Positions 46,523 through 64,000 of a DNA stretch of 64,000 bases are shown here, piece after piece. Below the pieces are notes generated by a model, which ran no database searches, was not told the origin of the DNA, and saw only the letters and a list, made by a program, of their open reading frames with translations. Numbering within the stretch: the first letter of the stretch is position 1; the number at the start of each line of letters is the position of its first letter. A program made the position numbers and the translations under genes. The stretch is from Antilocapra americana (taxonomy: Eukaryota > Chordata > Mammalia > Artiodactyla > Antilocapridae), in contig ML660774.1 in the NCBI GenBank assembly GCA_007570785.1, positions 6,973,404 through 7,037,403 of the forward strand, in the 5' to 3' direction.

Positions 46523-47099
46523 TGCAACAGCCTTAAAGGAGTTATTCCTGTTGCCCTCCACTCCTTGGAAACAGGAATTCCTTACTCCTTAGTTTTCTGA
46601 CTTAAAAGTAATGTACTTTTACTATAGAAATATTAGAAGAAATGCAAACTACTCATGTTTTGCACTTACATTCCTTTGTTAAGTATGTAAAATAAAAAGG
46701 GAAATTCTTCCCCTCTCATAACACCTCTCCCAGAGCTGACCATTGGGGAATATCAATGGTTTATTCCATATCCCCCTCCCCCATTAGCCCTGTTAACAAT
46801 TTATGGGTGGAAAATGATTCATTTCAGTGATATCCTTTATACCCTGCTACTCCCCATTCCTCAAAGCAAGAAAACAAACAAAAATATGGTCATATTTAGG
46901 GGCTGTGGTTTGTGAGAACTTAGTATCCTTCCTGGCATCATGTAAAACAGAGCCTTCTGAGAGGGCCCTAGGGGGAACAGGAAGGCTTCTTACCCTATTT
47001 GGTAATTTACCACCATCTCAAAGTGTTTGATTAAACGGTCCAATCGCATTGTCGTTGGTCCTCCCAAATCAAGCTCTTGGTTAAAAACATTTTAACTTC
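46523..47099. other. No gene seen
   Basis: Unannotated; lies just beyond the likely CASP3 3' end. Minus-strand AATAAA at 46760-46765. Confidence 0.45.
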
Positions 47100-49276
47100 A
47101 ATTAGCAGCACATTGAAACAATAACAGAAACTTGAACGCACTGGTTGTTTTAAATTAAAATTTGTATTTTGAAATAGAAATGCATAATAACAAACTTTTT
47201 ACAAAATTGTCACAGGGGAACATATACCTTCTGATCCCACAGCATGCTTCATTTACTCAGAAAAAGTTGCAGACACAATCAAAACAAAGAGCTTTCATTT
47301 TTAAATGTAAGCTCCTTTCTTTAGCACAAGAAAGTTCACAGGAAACGTCAGACTGAAAACCAGTGGGTTACAGTGAAGCAGAAGGCGCAACATCTCCTGA
47401 GCAAGGAGGCTCAGGGCCTCCCCAGTTGCGTCCCATCTCTGGCCTTCAGTTTCCCTGGGCACCAAAGGAGGGAAGACTGGATGACTGCTAAAGTCTTGGG
47501 TGCCATGGTCCTTTCATTTCAGAGAAAAGTATACGATCATAACGGTATCATTCTCCCTTGATTGTAAACATCAACAGAATAAAAGTTAACATGCTCAAAA
47601 ATTTTACTGCCAAGAGTGCTATGATTTTTTTCCCCCATCTTCTGCAAAGAATGGATGAGGGTCCAGAATATTAGGCTACATTCACTGCTTATACAGGAAA
47701 ATGAGGAAATGCTAATGAAATTGCTTTTCATTTATGGGCTGATATTCAGGGATGGCAGAATGAATTCAGGACTTATTCTTCAGGAGTATTGTAGCTCCTA
47801 GACAAAGTTCAGTGACCAGGTGCACATGTGGGCATATCCATGCCCACGCACAGCCTGCAAAGGTGACTGAGACCTTGTTAACCATGAAGGGGGAAGAGAA
47901 ACCTTAGTGTTTTCCTCAAACACTCAGAGCCTCTTGTAAACCATATTCAGGTACTTAAGCATTAATTTACACAATTCCTGATAAGCTGAAATCTGCAGAC
48001 CTTCTCTCCCTCAGTGTTAAGAAGCGGACTGATATTCAGTGGTAGTGATGCCAAGTCTATTTTATAAAATGGGCTATCTGCAGAAAGGTGGAAAAGAATT
48101 TGCTTTAACATCCAATTAAAAGCCATCAGTTGGAAAAAAAAAAATCAGAGGGCTAGGATTTTTATGATGACTCTTCCCATCTTTGGAAAATTTCCATTTC
48201 AGAAGTTTAATTTGATTCACTTTCTTGGAGCTTCTTGCCTTGGGAGCATCTTCCACACACACCCGTGGCTGTGAAGAATCTAGCTCACATTCTTTTTCCT
48301 GAGGCCATTACCTACGGCTCTGACCCCACTGCACAGAGGCTGTGCAGTATCCCCAGTCCGGCTCAAACCATCTTCTAATCACGGAGTGCCCAACTGACTG
48401 AGTGACTGTTTCTTCCTTATACCTCACTGTTTATTCTTTAAGTTGTGTTTTAGTATGTCCCTATTGAATTTCTTCAATTCACGATCTTACCAGTGTGATC
48501 AAAGTCTGAGGTTTTGACATAGAGCCCTTTAGATATTCTGCGGGTATGCAAGGCCCAGCAGCTGGTGGAAGAGTTGTATTTCAGCACCTTATAGTCCTCA
48601 ATCTGTTTCCTTTTATGATTGCTGCGTTCACCCTCAAGGGTCAACTTAGTTTTCTCACACCTTTTGAAGTAAACCATTTAGTTCTTTTTCAATGCTAAAA
48701 CATGATTTTTTTTAAACAACAAAGACATGCTCAGCAAAAACATCACAAAACCATGAGCTCAGATAGGTGATGTAAAAAAACCATTGTCTTAAGATCAAGG
48801 TCTTCAAGTTTGGGACCATACGTATGGACCACCAAGTTCTAGGATACATCATTCCATATCATCATTGCTGTTGTTTGACAAAAACCATAACATGTCTTCT
48901 GATACAGTGGCGTATCCACATCACTGAAATACATTGCTGCAGTATTTAACTTTTTCCATCATTGCTTGAAAATGTGTAGCACCCCATTGGCACTAAGCCT
49001 TGCTAATTAAAAGAAGTGCTAATTACAGTCATTTTCTTCTCAGAATGATTTCCATGATCTATTGTTATTTCATCTTCGTTAAACTCAATCTCAACTACCC
49101 AGTTGTGTTTGAGGTAGCTTCACAGTGGTTTTATTGCTAGGAAGGTGGCATGTTTCAAAGTTATCACCTGGATCATTAGGTTAGATTTAGAGGTGAGAGG
49201 AAAATATAGTACCAGTTACACCATTTCCTCACGTGGCATACAAATTAAAAACAAAAATGATCCGTGTCTTTCGTGA
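47100..49276 (-). other. CASP3: CASP3 3' UTR (left end uncertain)
   Basis: No interspersed repeat is obvious from about 47.1 kb up to the stop codon, which fits a transcribed, conserved 3' UTR. AATAAA hexamers on the minus strand occur at 49130-49135, 48430-48435 and further left at 46760-46765. The human 3' UTR is roughly 1.5-2 kb, so an end somewhere between 46.7 and 48.4 kb is likely. The true cleavage site cannot be fixed from the sequence. Confidence 0.45.
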
Positions 49277-57813
<8,537 letters not shown>

Positions 57814-58499
57814 GGCTCCTTTTTATTTACTAGAATATAAAGAAAATAGATGTTAATCATATTCAGTCATTCTACAATCACGGCATTATATTAAGTATGC
57901 CAATGATTATTTCTCTAAATAAATGCGCTATACAGACATTTTCACATTAGCAGTACCATCACACCCCCAGCTTCACCCCTGCTGTGCCAGGTTTTTTTTT
58001 GAGTCAAACCTGAGAACAACAATCTTTTGTAAAGGTGCACACAATGTAGCCCTTTTCCCTTTCCTTTTTAACTGAGTAATGAAATGCACGCAGAGCACAG
58101 ATAAGAAGTGTGCCGCCTGATACATTTTCACATTTGGCCGCTCCTCTAGATTAAGATACAGATCGCAGCTTTTTTCTATCGCAACAGATCCCTCGTTGGT
58201 TAAGAACTGCCTTCCAGCCCAACTCAGTTAAAACAAAACCTGAAAACTTCCCATCGCAATGGGATACCTCACATAACACAATTTTATGATGTTTAGATTC
58301 CCAAGAGATTCATTGCGACAAGTTCCAAACCTCCACAAAAACTTTACTTTTAAATTAGACATGAGAACCCCACTTTCTCATTTAAGGTGGTCTACTGGCT
58401 TGAGGAAACCTGGAAGTAAAAACCACAGTTCCTGCTTCCGTTTTTCCATCAGATAACTGTTTACCTTCCACAGTGAATGAGTTCTTCTAGTCAAAGCAG

Positions 58500-58650
58500 C
58501 TAAAACTTACTGAGCATTTGTTACACAGCAGGAGCTGCGCTAGGCAGCTCATCTTTTATCTTCCCAACAACCCCCAAAGTCAGGAAACCCAGCCCCGATG
58601 ATGAAGTGACTTTGTCCACAGCCACAGGGCTAATGATGGAGGTCGTTTTC
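58500..58650 (-). repeat. MIR SINE
   Basis: 'aaaacttactgagcatttgt', 'atcttcccaacaacccccaa' in inverted MIR order. Confidence 0.75.
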
Positions 58651-59339
58651 TTCCCTCTCTCCCCGGCGGCCTTGGAAGAAGCCAGTCCCTCACTGTTTGT
58701 CTGGAGTTCCACCAGGTCTTCTCTGCTTTTCCAAAAGCAAAAGGTACTTCCTATGACCATCAATCTGCCTCCCTAAATAAAGAATATAGAAAAACAGGGA
58801 CAACATTTCTCCAGCCTCTAGAAGCCCTGCCTATCTCAAAACTCCAGTCTAAACAGAACTTGTAACCTTACTCCTATGCTAAAATCAGAAATCTTAAAAG
58901 AATACACACCCCATCAACAGAACTATAGTTGAAGGGTGGATATAGGTAATTAAGAGTCTGGGACTCAGAGAGAGATCAGAGCTGGAGACATACTGGGGCA
59001 CTCTGACAATGACAGGGTTACTAGAGGAAGTAGGGCCAGCGAGAGACTCAAGAGAGGCACAAGAAATGGGAGGACAGAGGTAACCGGGGTGTACCAAAGG
59101 ATGCAGAAGTCTTTCAATGAGCATTTAAGCATTACAAATCTCACTAAAATTTCAGTTCAGATGAGGACAGAAGACCATTAGCTTAGGCAAGAAGGCTATG
59201 GGGATAGTGGAGGTTGTCAGGAAAAACTGTCCAAGACTTGGAAACAGGCAAAAGAAATTACTGGATATTATTTTTGGGTGGTGCTGGGCTTAACTGTCAG
59301 AAAAAGATCGGGGATTATCTGATTTTATAGGGTGTTTAA

Positions 59340-59530
59340 GATTTAAAAATTTTTTGAGTGTAAGTGATTTACAGTGTTGTGTTAGTTTCAGGTATACAGC
59401 AAAGAGAATCAATTACACACATACATATATCCACTCTTTTTTAGATTCTTCTCCCATATAGCTTATTACAGAATATTGAATAGTTGTAGGTCTTTATTAG
59501 TGATCTATTTTACATATAGCAGTGTGTATA
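59340..59530 (-). mobile_element. L1 3' end, inverted (left part)
   Basis: 'gtttcaggtatacagcaaag' and 'ttctcccatatagcttatta' match the inverted L1 3' UTR. Resumes after the SINE. Confidence 0.82.
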
Positions 59531-59753
59531 TAGGGTTTCCCCAATGGCTCAGTGGGTAAAGAATCTGCCTGCAATGCAGCAGACACAAGAGACGTGGGTT
59601 TGATCCCTGGGACAGGAATATCTCCTGGAGGAGGAAATGGCAACCCAGTCCAGTATTCTTGCCTGAAAAATCCCATGAACAGAGGAGCCTGGTGGGCTAC
59701 ATTCCAAAGGGTTTTAAAGAGTCGGAAACTACTGAGAGACTAAGCACAGCACA

Positions 59754-59755
<2 letters not shown>
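59531..59755 (+). repeat. Bov-tA SINE nested in an L1
   Basis: 'gggtttccccaatggctcag', 'ggcaacccagtccagtattc', 'gagtcggaaactactgagag'. Followed by (TG)n. Confidence 0.94.

Positions 59756-59790
<35 letters not shown>
59756..59790. repeat. (TG)n microsatellite on a SINE tail
   Basis: About 17 TG units between the Bov-tA and the rest of the L1. Confidence 0.95.
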
Positions 59791-59793
<3 letters not shown>

Positions 59794-59960
59794 TCCTATC
59801 TCCTAATTTCTCCTTCCGCCCCTGCCCTTTACCCCCTGGTAACCAGAAGTTTCATTTTCTACATCTGCAACTCTGTCTCTGTTTTGTAGATAAGCTCATT
59901 TATACAGGGTGTCCTCTTTTGACTGACCTCCTGACTAGGCTATTTCACAACTTGTAGGAA
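59791..59960 (-). mobile_element. L1, inverted (right part)
   Basis: 'accccctggtaaccagaagt', 'ctctgttttgtagataagct' continue the L1 that was split by the SINE. Confidence 0.78.
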
Positions 59961-60639
59961 GTTAAGCCACAGGAAAGGGAAGCCATGCCAATGACTCTTA
60001 CAGATAGCAGTGAAAATAAATGTTGTCTTCAAACGATGTAACTAATTTGCAACTTGCAGAAAAGATGACCCTCTCAAATAACACTTTATTGTCCTACAGG
60101 ATATTAACCAGTTTCACTTTTACTAACAAATTCATTTCATTATATCCAACCATTTACATCTATGTTTGCTGTTCAAAGTCTCCTTTGAACTGGTCTTATC
60201 CTACCAGTTTTATTATCAGTTAACTGAATAAGATATTCGACATGTATTTTATATTTACACAGCACCCAAGTTTTATACCTTTTGAAAATTGTACGTTAAA
60301 AGGATCAATGTTGCTGCAGCGGGTTGAGGAGAAAATGGGAAAAGAAAAAATGAATAAACACAACAAGAGTAAGTCAACATAGTTTTACTGTGCAGGGGCA
60401 AGAAGAGGGGATGATAGCTGAAGTGGGACCAGGAGCAGAGGACATGGCTTGTTTGGCTTGGTTTTAAAGACGAGCCTTCTAAGGCCTGATTTTAGGCTGA
60501 TAAGAATCATCCATAGAAAGTGTGAAATTAATAAGGCAAGAGGAGAAAAGAACAAAGTTCTTGAAGGAATGATAGAGTCTGTGAATCTAGTTCACATACG
60601 GTGAGAGAGGTATTGGCCTCAGGTAAGAACAAGAAAATC

Positions 60640-61125
60640 TATGACAAACCTAGACAGCATATTAAAAAGCAGAGACATCACTTCGCTGACAAAGATCCAT
60701 CTAGTCAAAGCTATTTCCAGTAGTCATGTACGGATGTGAGAGTTGGACTATAAAGAGAGCTGAGCACCAAAGAATTGATGCTTTCCAACTGTGGTGTTGG
60801 AGAAGACTCTTGAGAGTCCCTTGGACTGCAAGGAGATCAACCCAGTCCATCCTAAAGGAGATCAGTCCTGGGTGTTCATTGAAAGGACTGATGCTGAGGC
60901 TGAAGCTCCAAACCTTTAGCCACCTGATGCGAAGAGCCAACTCACTGGAAAAGGCCATGATGCTGGGAAAGATTGAAGGCAGGAGGAAAAGGGGATGACA
61001 GAGGATCGTCCCCCGGTCCATCACCAACTTAATGGACATGAGTCTGAGCAAACTCTGGGAGATCGTGAAGGACAGGGATGCCTGGTGTGCTGCAGTCCAT
61101 GGGGTCACAAAGAGTTGGACACTAT
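60640..61125 (+). mobile_element. BovB LINE 3' fragment in the CASP3 5' intron
   Basis: 'acaaacctagacagcatatt' to 'aaagagttggacactatgtg'. Plus frame reads QSILKEISPGCSLKGLMLR with later breaks. Confidence 0.93.
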
Positions 61126-61934
61126 GTGAAGACCAAACAATAAGAATAAGCAAGGGCTCATCCAGTGTCGTGCAAGGAAGACAAACTACGTGGCACAAAG
61201 TATGAAGGCTGGTAAACCGGATGCAAGAAGGGTGAGGCACTTCTCGTGCGATCCCATCCATTTGCTCTCTATTTAGAAAACTTGGAGACAAACCCCCTAA
61301 ATGTCTGTCTGTCCCTTCATGTATATTTGTCCATGCATTTTACCAAGGAATACAAAAAATAACCATGCATACATCTAGCACAAGTGCATGAGACAGGCGT
61401 TCCCAGACATGGGTGGGAGGGACACAAATTGATATTACCTCCTGAGAACATGTTGACATGTCCCCGTCAAGTTTGCTCTATAGGAGACTTACACAGCTAA
61501 GAATGCAGCCTAAGGAAGCAGATTTCCAGCTCAACACAGTTGAAAACAAAACTTCTTGCTGGCCCTACTTCCTCTAGTAACCCTAGTCTAGAGATTAGAG
61601 AGAGGAAAGAAGAGGAAGGATATGCATTACTCACCATAATATTGAGAATTTGGACAGAGAAATAGTGAAGCCATGATGTAGCCAATACACTGGTTATATA
61701 GAATCTTTACCTTTTAACCTGTTTATTACCAGTAACTATCTCTGGGTGAACTTAATTACTCCTCAGTATTTTTGTATTTTTTTTTTCTATAACATCCGCA
61801 TTTTTTAAAAGTTAGTAAACTATTTTATAAAATAATATCTTTCAACAGTGGTGGACTGTACCAACCAGTACTGTGCTAGGCAATTTCAACTCTCAGCCCT
61901 GTTTTGAACGCAATAATAAGGGTATGTTACTAGT

Positions 61935-62022
61935 ATGAAAATCCCATGGACAGAGAAGCCTGGGAGGCTCCAGTCCAAAAGGGTCACAAAGGGTTGAACA
62001 TGACTGAGCAGCTGAACATGCA
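61935..62022 (+). repeat. Bov-tA SINE 3' fragment
   Basis: 'aatcccatggacagagaagc' to 'tgactgagcagctgaacatg'; the head is missing. Confidence 0.88.
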
Positions 62023-62769
62023 CAAACATGCACTCTTCTGAAAGCAACAACACTTCCTTGACTGCTGTGGGCCACGTCCCAGTCTGTCTTTCTCTTTTTC
62101 TTCCCTATGTACAATAAACATGTATTATTAGGTACAGAGAAATCTCCAACTTCCTCGAACCAGAAATATGGAGGCCAGCTTGCCTCAGTGCATGTCAAAA
62201 TAATTATCTACCCATGGTTGAAAAATAAAGTTTTGGTTAATCTGATTAACTGAGAGAACAGTACAGGGCAGCTAACAATTGTGGAAACGGAGGCAGATAC
62301 ATAACAAATGGTTTATTAATATTATATTGCAATCCATGAGAAAAAAGTATTATCTGTATTTCAAGACTTTCCAGCCAGCCTGTGGAAAGTTTGGAGTAAA
62401 AACACAGTGGAATGGAAAAACAAGACTTAAAAAAGATCATTTCTGAAGGGGAACCCAAAGCTCCTGCCAGCGTCTTTCTAGCTCCAGGGTTTTGCCTCAA
62501 ACTGGCCCTTTGAGTTTGTAAATGTGGGGTATACTGTATGTGTTCAGGAACCCCTAAATGCTGCTAAGTTCCATCAGTGATCAAGGCCTTAAGGTCTTTT
62601 ACCAAATACGTCTGCAAAGAGCAGTGATTATTGGACTGAAACACTAACTTCTAACAATTTTTTATTTCTTGCCATCAATAAAGCTCTGGGATAAAGCAAT
62701 TCTATCCTTGTGACTAATAATAGGAGGTTTAGATTTACACAGTGGCCAGCTTTCCAGAGTTTTAAAATA

Positions 62770-62977
62770 CAGTTGTCTCTTGAACAACTGGGGTTTGAAC
62801 GGGACAGGTCCACTTACACGTGGATTTTTTTTAAACAGCAAATCCACAGAACTACACCATCCAAGGTTGGCTGAAATCCACGCACATGGAACTGTGGATA
62901 CGAAGTGCCTGTTATAAATAATACACGCAGATTTTCAACTGCGGGGAGGGGCCCCTCTGTTGTTCAAGGGTCAACTG
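62770..62977. mobile_element. Tigger-like (TcMar) DNA transposon, short non-autonomous copy
   Basis: The 19-bp ends CAGTTGTCTCTTGAACAAC and GTTGTTCAAGGGTCAACTG are inverted repeats of each other with two mismatches. The left flank is TA, the usual target dinucleotide of Tc1/mariner elements; the right flank is TG. The inner 'gggtttgaac' and 'caggtccacttacacgtgg' fit Tigger-type elements. At 208 bp it has no transposase. Confidence 0.85.
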
Positions 62978-64000
62978 TGTTTGGCTTCTTGGTTCACACC
63001 AAGGTTAAGATTTCATCTAAATATAAGGTGACTTTCAAGTAATAACTTCTTTTTCATACATTTAATCAACTTTCTTTAACCAAATCGTTCTTAAAAGTTA
63101 AAAAAGTTTCAGCTAGATTACCCTTAATATAAGTAACTGTAATTAATAATATTCAGTATTAGACATTAGAGACAATTGTGCTTCAATAAGGTATTTGATG
63201 GCTGAAAGAAAAAAAATTCAGAAAAAGAATTTCTGAATTCTTTTAGAAAAGGATTTTTCTATTTGATAAGGATTTCTCAGGAACAAATACTATAATGTAT
63301 TCAGTATTTTGTTCCCTTTATTATTCACAGACTATTGAAAATTTATATAATGGTAAGTAAAATCCTCACTGCATCAGACATTTGCTCTCTGCCTGTCACC
63401 ATCTGCTTTTCCCACATGAAAGCATCTAATCCACACTCTTGGGAGCAGAGCTTTGGTTCCTACAGAACCAAAAGGGTTAAACTCAGCATGACCTCATCTC
63501 CATTAGCGAATGCTTGGCTGGATATAAGTTATTCTAGGCGTGGTGATCTCATCTCAGAAGGATTAAAAACAATTGTCCCCCAAGGGGGAAAATTGCCCTA
63601 TATGATGACAAGGAGTTTCAGTTCTTAGAATACTGTCATTTGACAAAACATAAATAGGAAAAAATATACAATAGGGGCTTGAAAATACATTGTAGCACAG
63701 CAATGGACTTAATACTAATTGCTTCTTACTGTACTGAGTATGTAATTCTTCCCATCAATTCAGGGTGCTCATGATAATAAATTTCTGAACACATATTGGG
63801 TCCCAGGGAAGTTCTAAGGTAGACCAGTTGATACTAGGTGGCAGCCTGAAGCCTGACTCTTGTAATCAAGTCTCTGAATTCCTAGATACATTTAACACTT
63901 GCCAATGAAGCTACAAGAGCCAGATGATTCAAAAGTTAAAGGTCCTTCCAATGATGCTTTGAGGCATAATGATTTCCGTTTTTTATAGTTCAGCTGACTG

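Larger units (their letters stand above)
57830..64000 (-). other. CASP3 5' UTR intron (left part), no further exon recognised
   Basis: The ATG exon has a splice acceptor, so the transcript continues to the right. No CpG island or promoter-like block appears up to 64 kb. The region holds MIR, L1, Bov-tA, BovB and a Tigger-like element, listed separately. In human the divergent neighbour PRIMPOL starts beside the CASP3 promoter; no PRIMPOL exon is seen here. Confidence 0.6.

Noticed and set aside
60701..61291. 196-codon open frame on the minus strand
   Set aside because: It is the antisense of a BovB 3' fragment. The sense strand carries the BovB protein remnant.
63300..63365. Possible plus-strand exon (acceptor at 'ttattcacag', donor 'ggtaagt')
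   Set aside because: Only about 22 nt between the sites, no supporting frame beyond, and PRIMPOL, the expected plus-strand neighbour, should begin beyond the CASP3 promoter.
57830..64000. CASP3 promoter within the window
   Set aside because: No CpG-rich, promoter-like block appears to the right of the ATG exon.

Overview
This window is mammalian nuclear DNA from a ruminant (cattle, sheep, goat or a close relative). It is dominated by repeats found only in this group: BovB (RTE-type) LINE fragments with their reverse transcriptase, Bov-tA/Bov-A SINEs, and tRNA-derived CHR-type SINEs. Older L1, L2 and MIR pieces are also present. One 400-base run of N (5159-5558) marks an assembly gap. Species level cannot be settled from the sequence alone.

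Only one protein-coding gene can be supported. It is CASP3 (caspase-3, the executioner protease of apoptosis), on the minus strand from about 49.28 to 57.83 kb. Six coding exons with consensus splice sites join to an 828-nt reading frame of 275 codons plus stop. His121, the Cys163 of the QACRG active site, and the Asp28 and Asp175 processing sites all fall at the same numbers as in human caspase-3. The exon carrying the ATG has a splice acceptor 16 nt upstream of the start codon. The promoter and first non-coding exon(s) must therefore lie to the right, probably beyond 64 kb, and 57.83-64 kb is read as the 5' UTR intron. The 3' UTR runs left from 49.28 kb; its end is not fixed.

Layout: 0-3 kb is non-coding with old repeats. 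A small CpG-rich, TATA-less promoter-like block sits at 3.27-3.75 kb, with two ZNF143/SBS-type motifs and no gene that I can assign. The stretch from 3.8 to 47 kb is intergenic, with dozens of SINE and LINE insertions. It includes a 1.8-kb BovB copy with a recognisable reverse transcriptase (22.36-24.15 kb), an old L1 body (about 25.6-27.1 kb), an unexplained coding-like relic on the minus strand (27.13-28.73 kb), and a probable ruminant ERV LTR (about 34.9-35.4 kb). From 47 to 64 kb lies CASP3, with SINEs, BovB and L1 pieces and a Tigger-like DNA transposon in its introns.

I saw no convincing new biological system. The observations most worth checking are the orphan promoter block, the relic at 27-28.7 kb, the local duplication between 12.3 and 17.2 kb, the repeat pairs that flank the first two CASP3 coding exons, and substitutions in the substrate-binding loops of this caspase-3.
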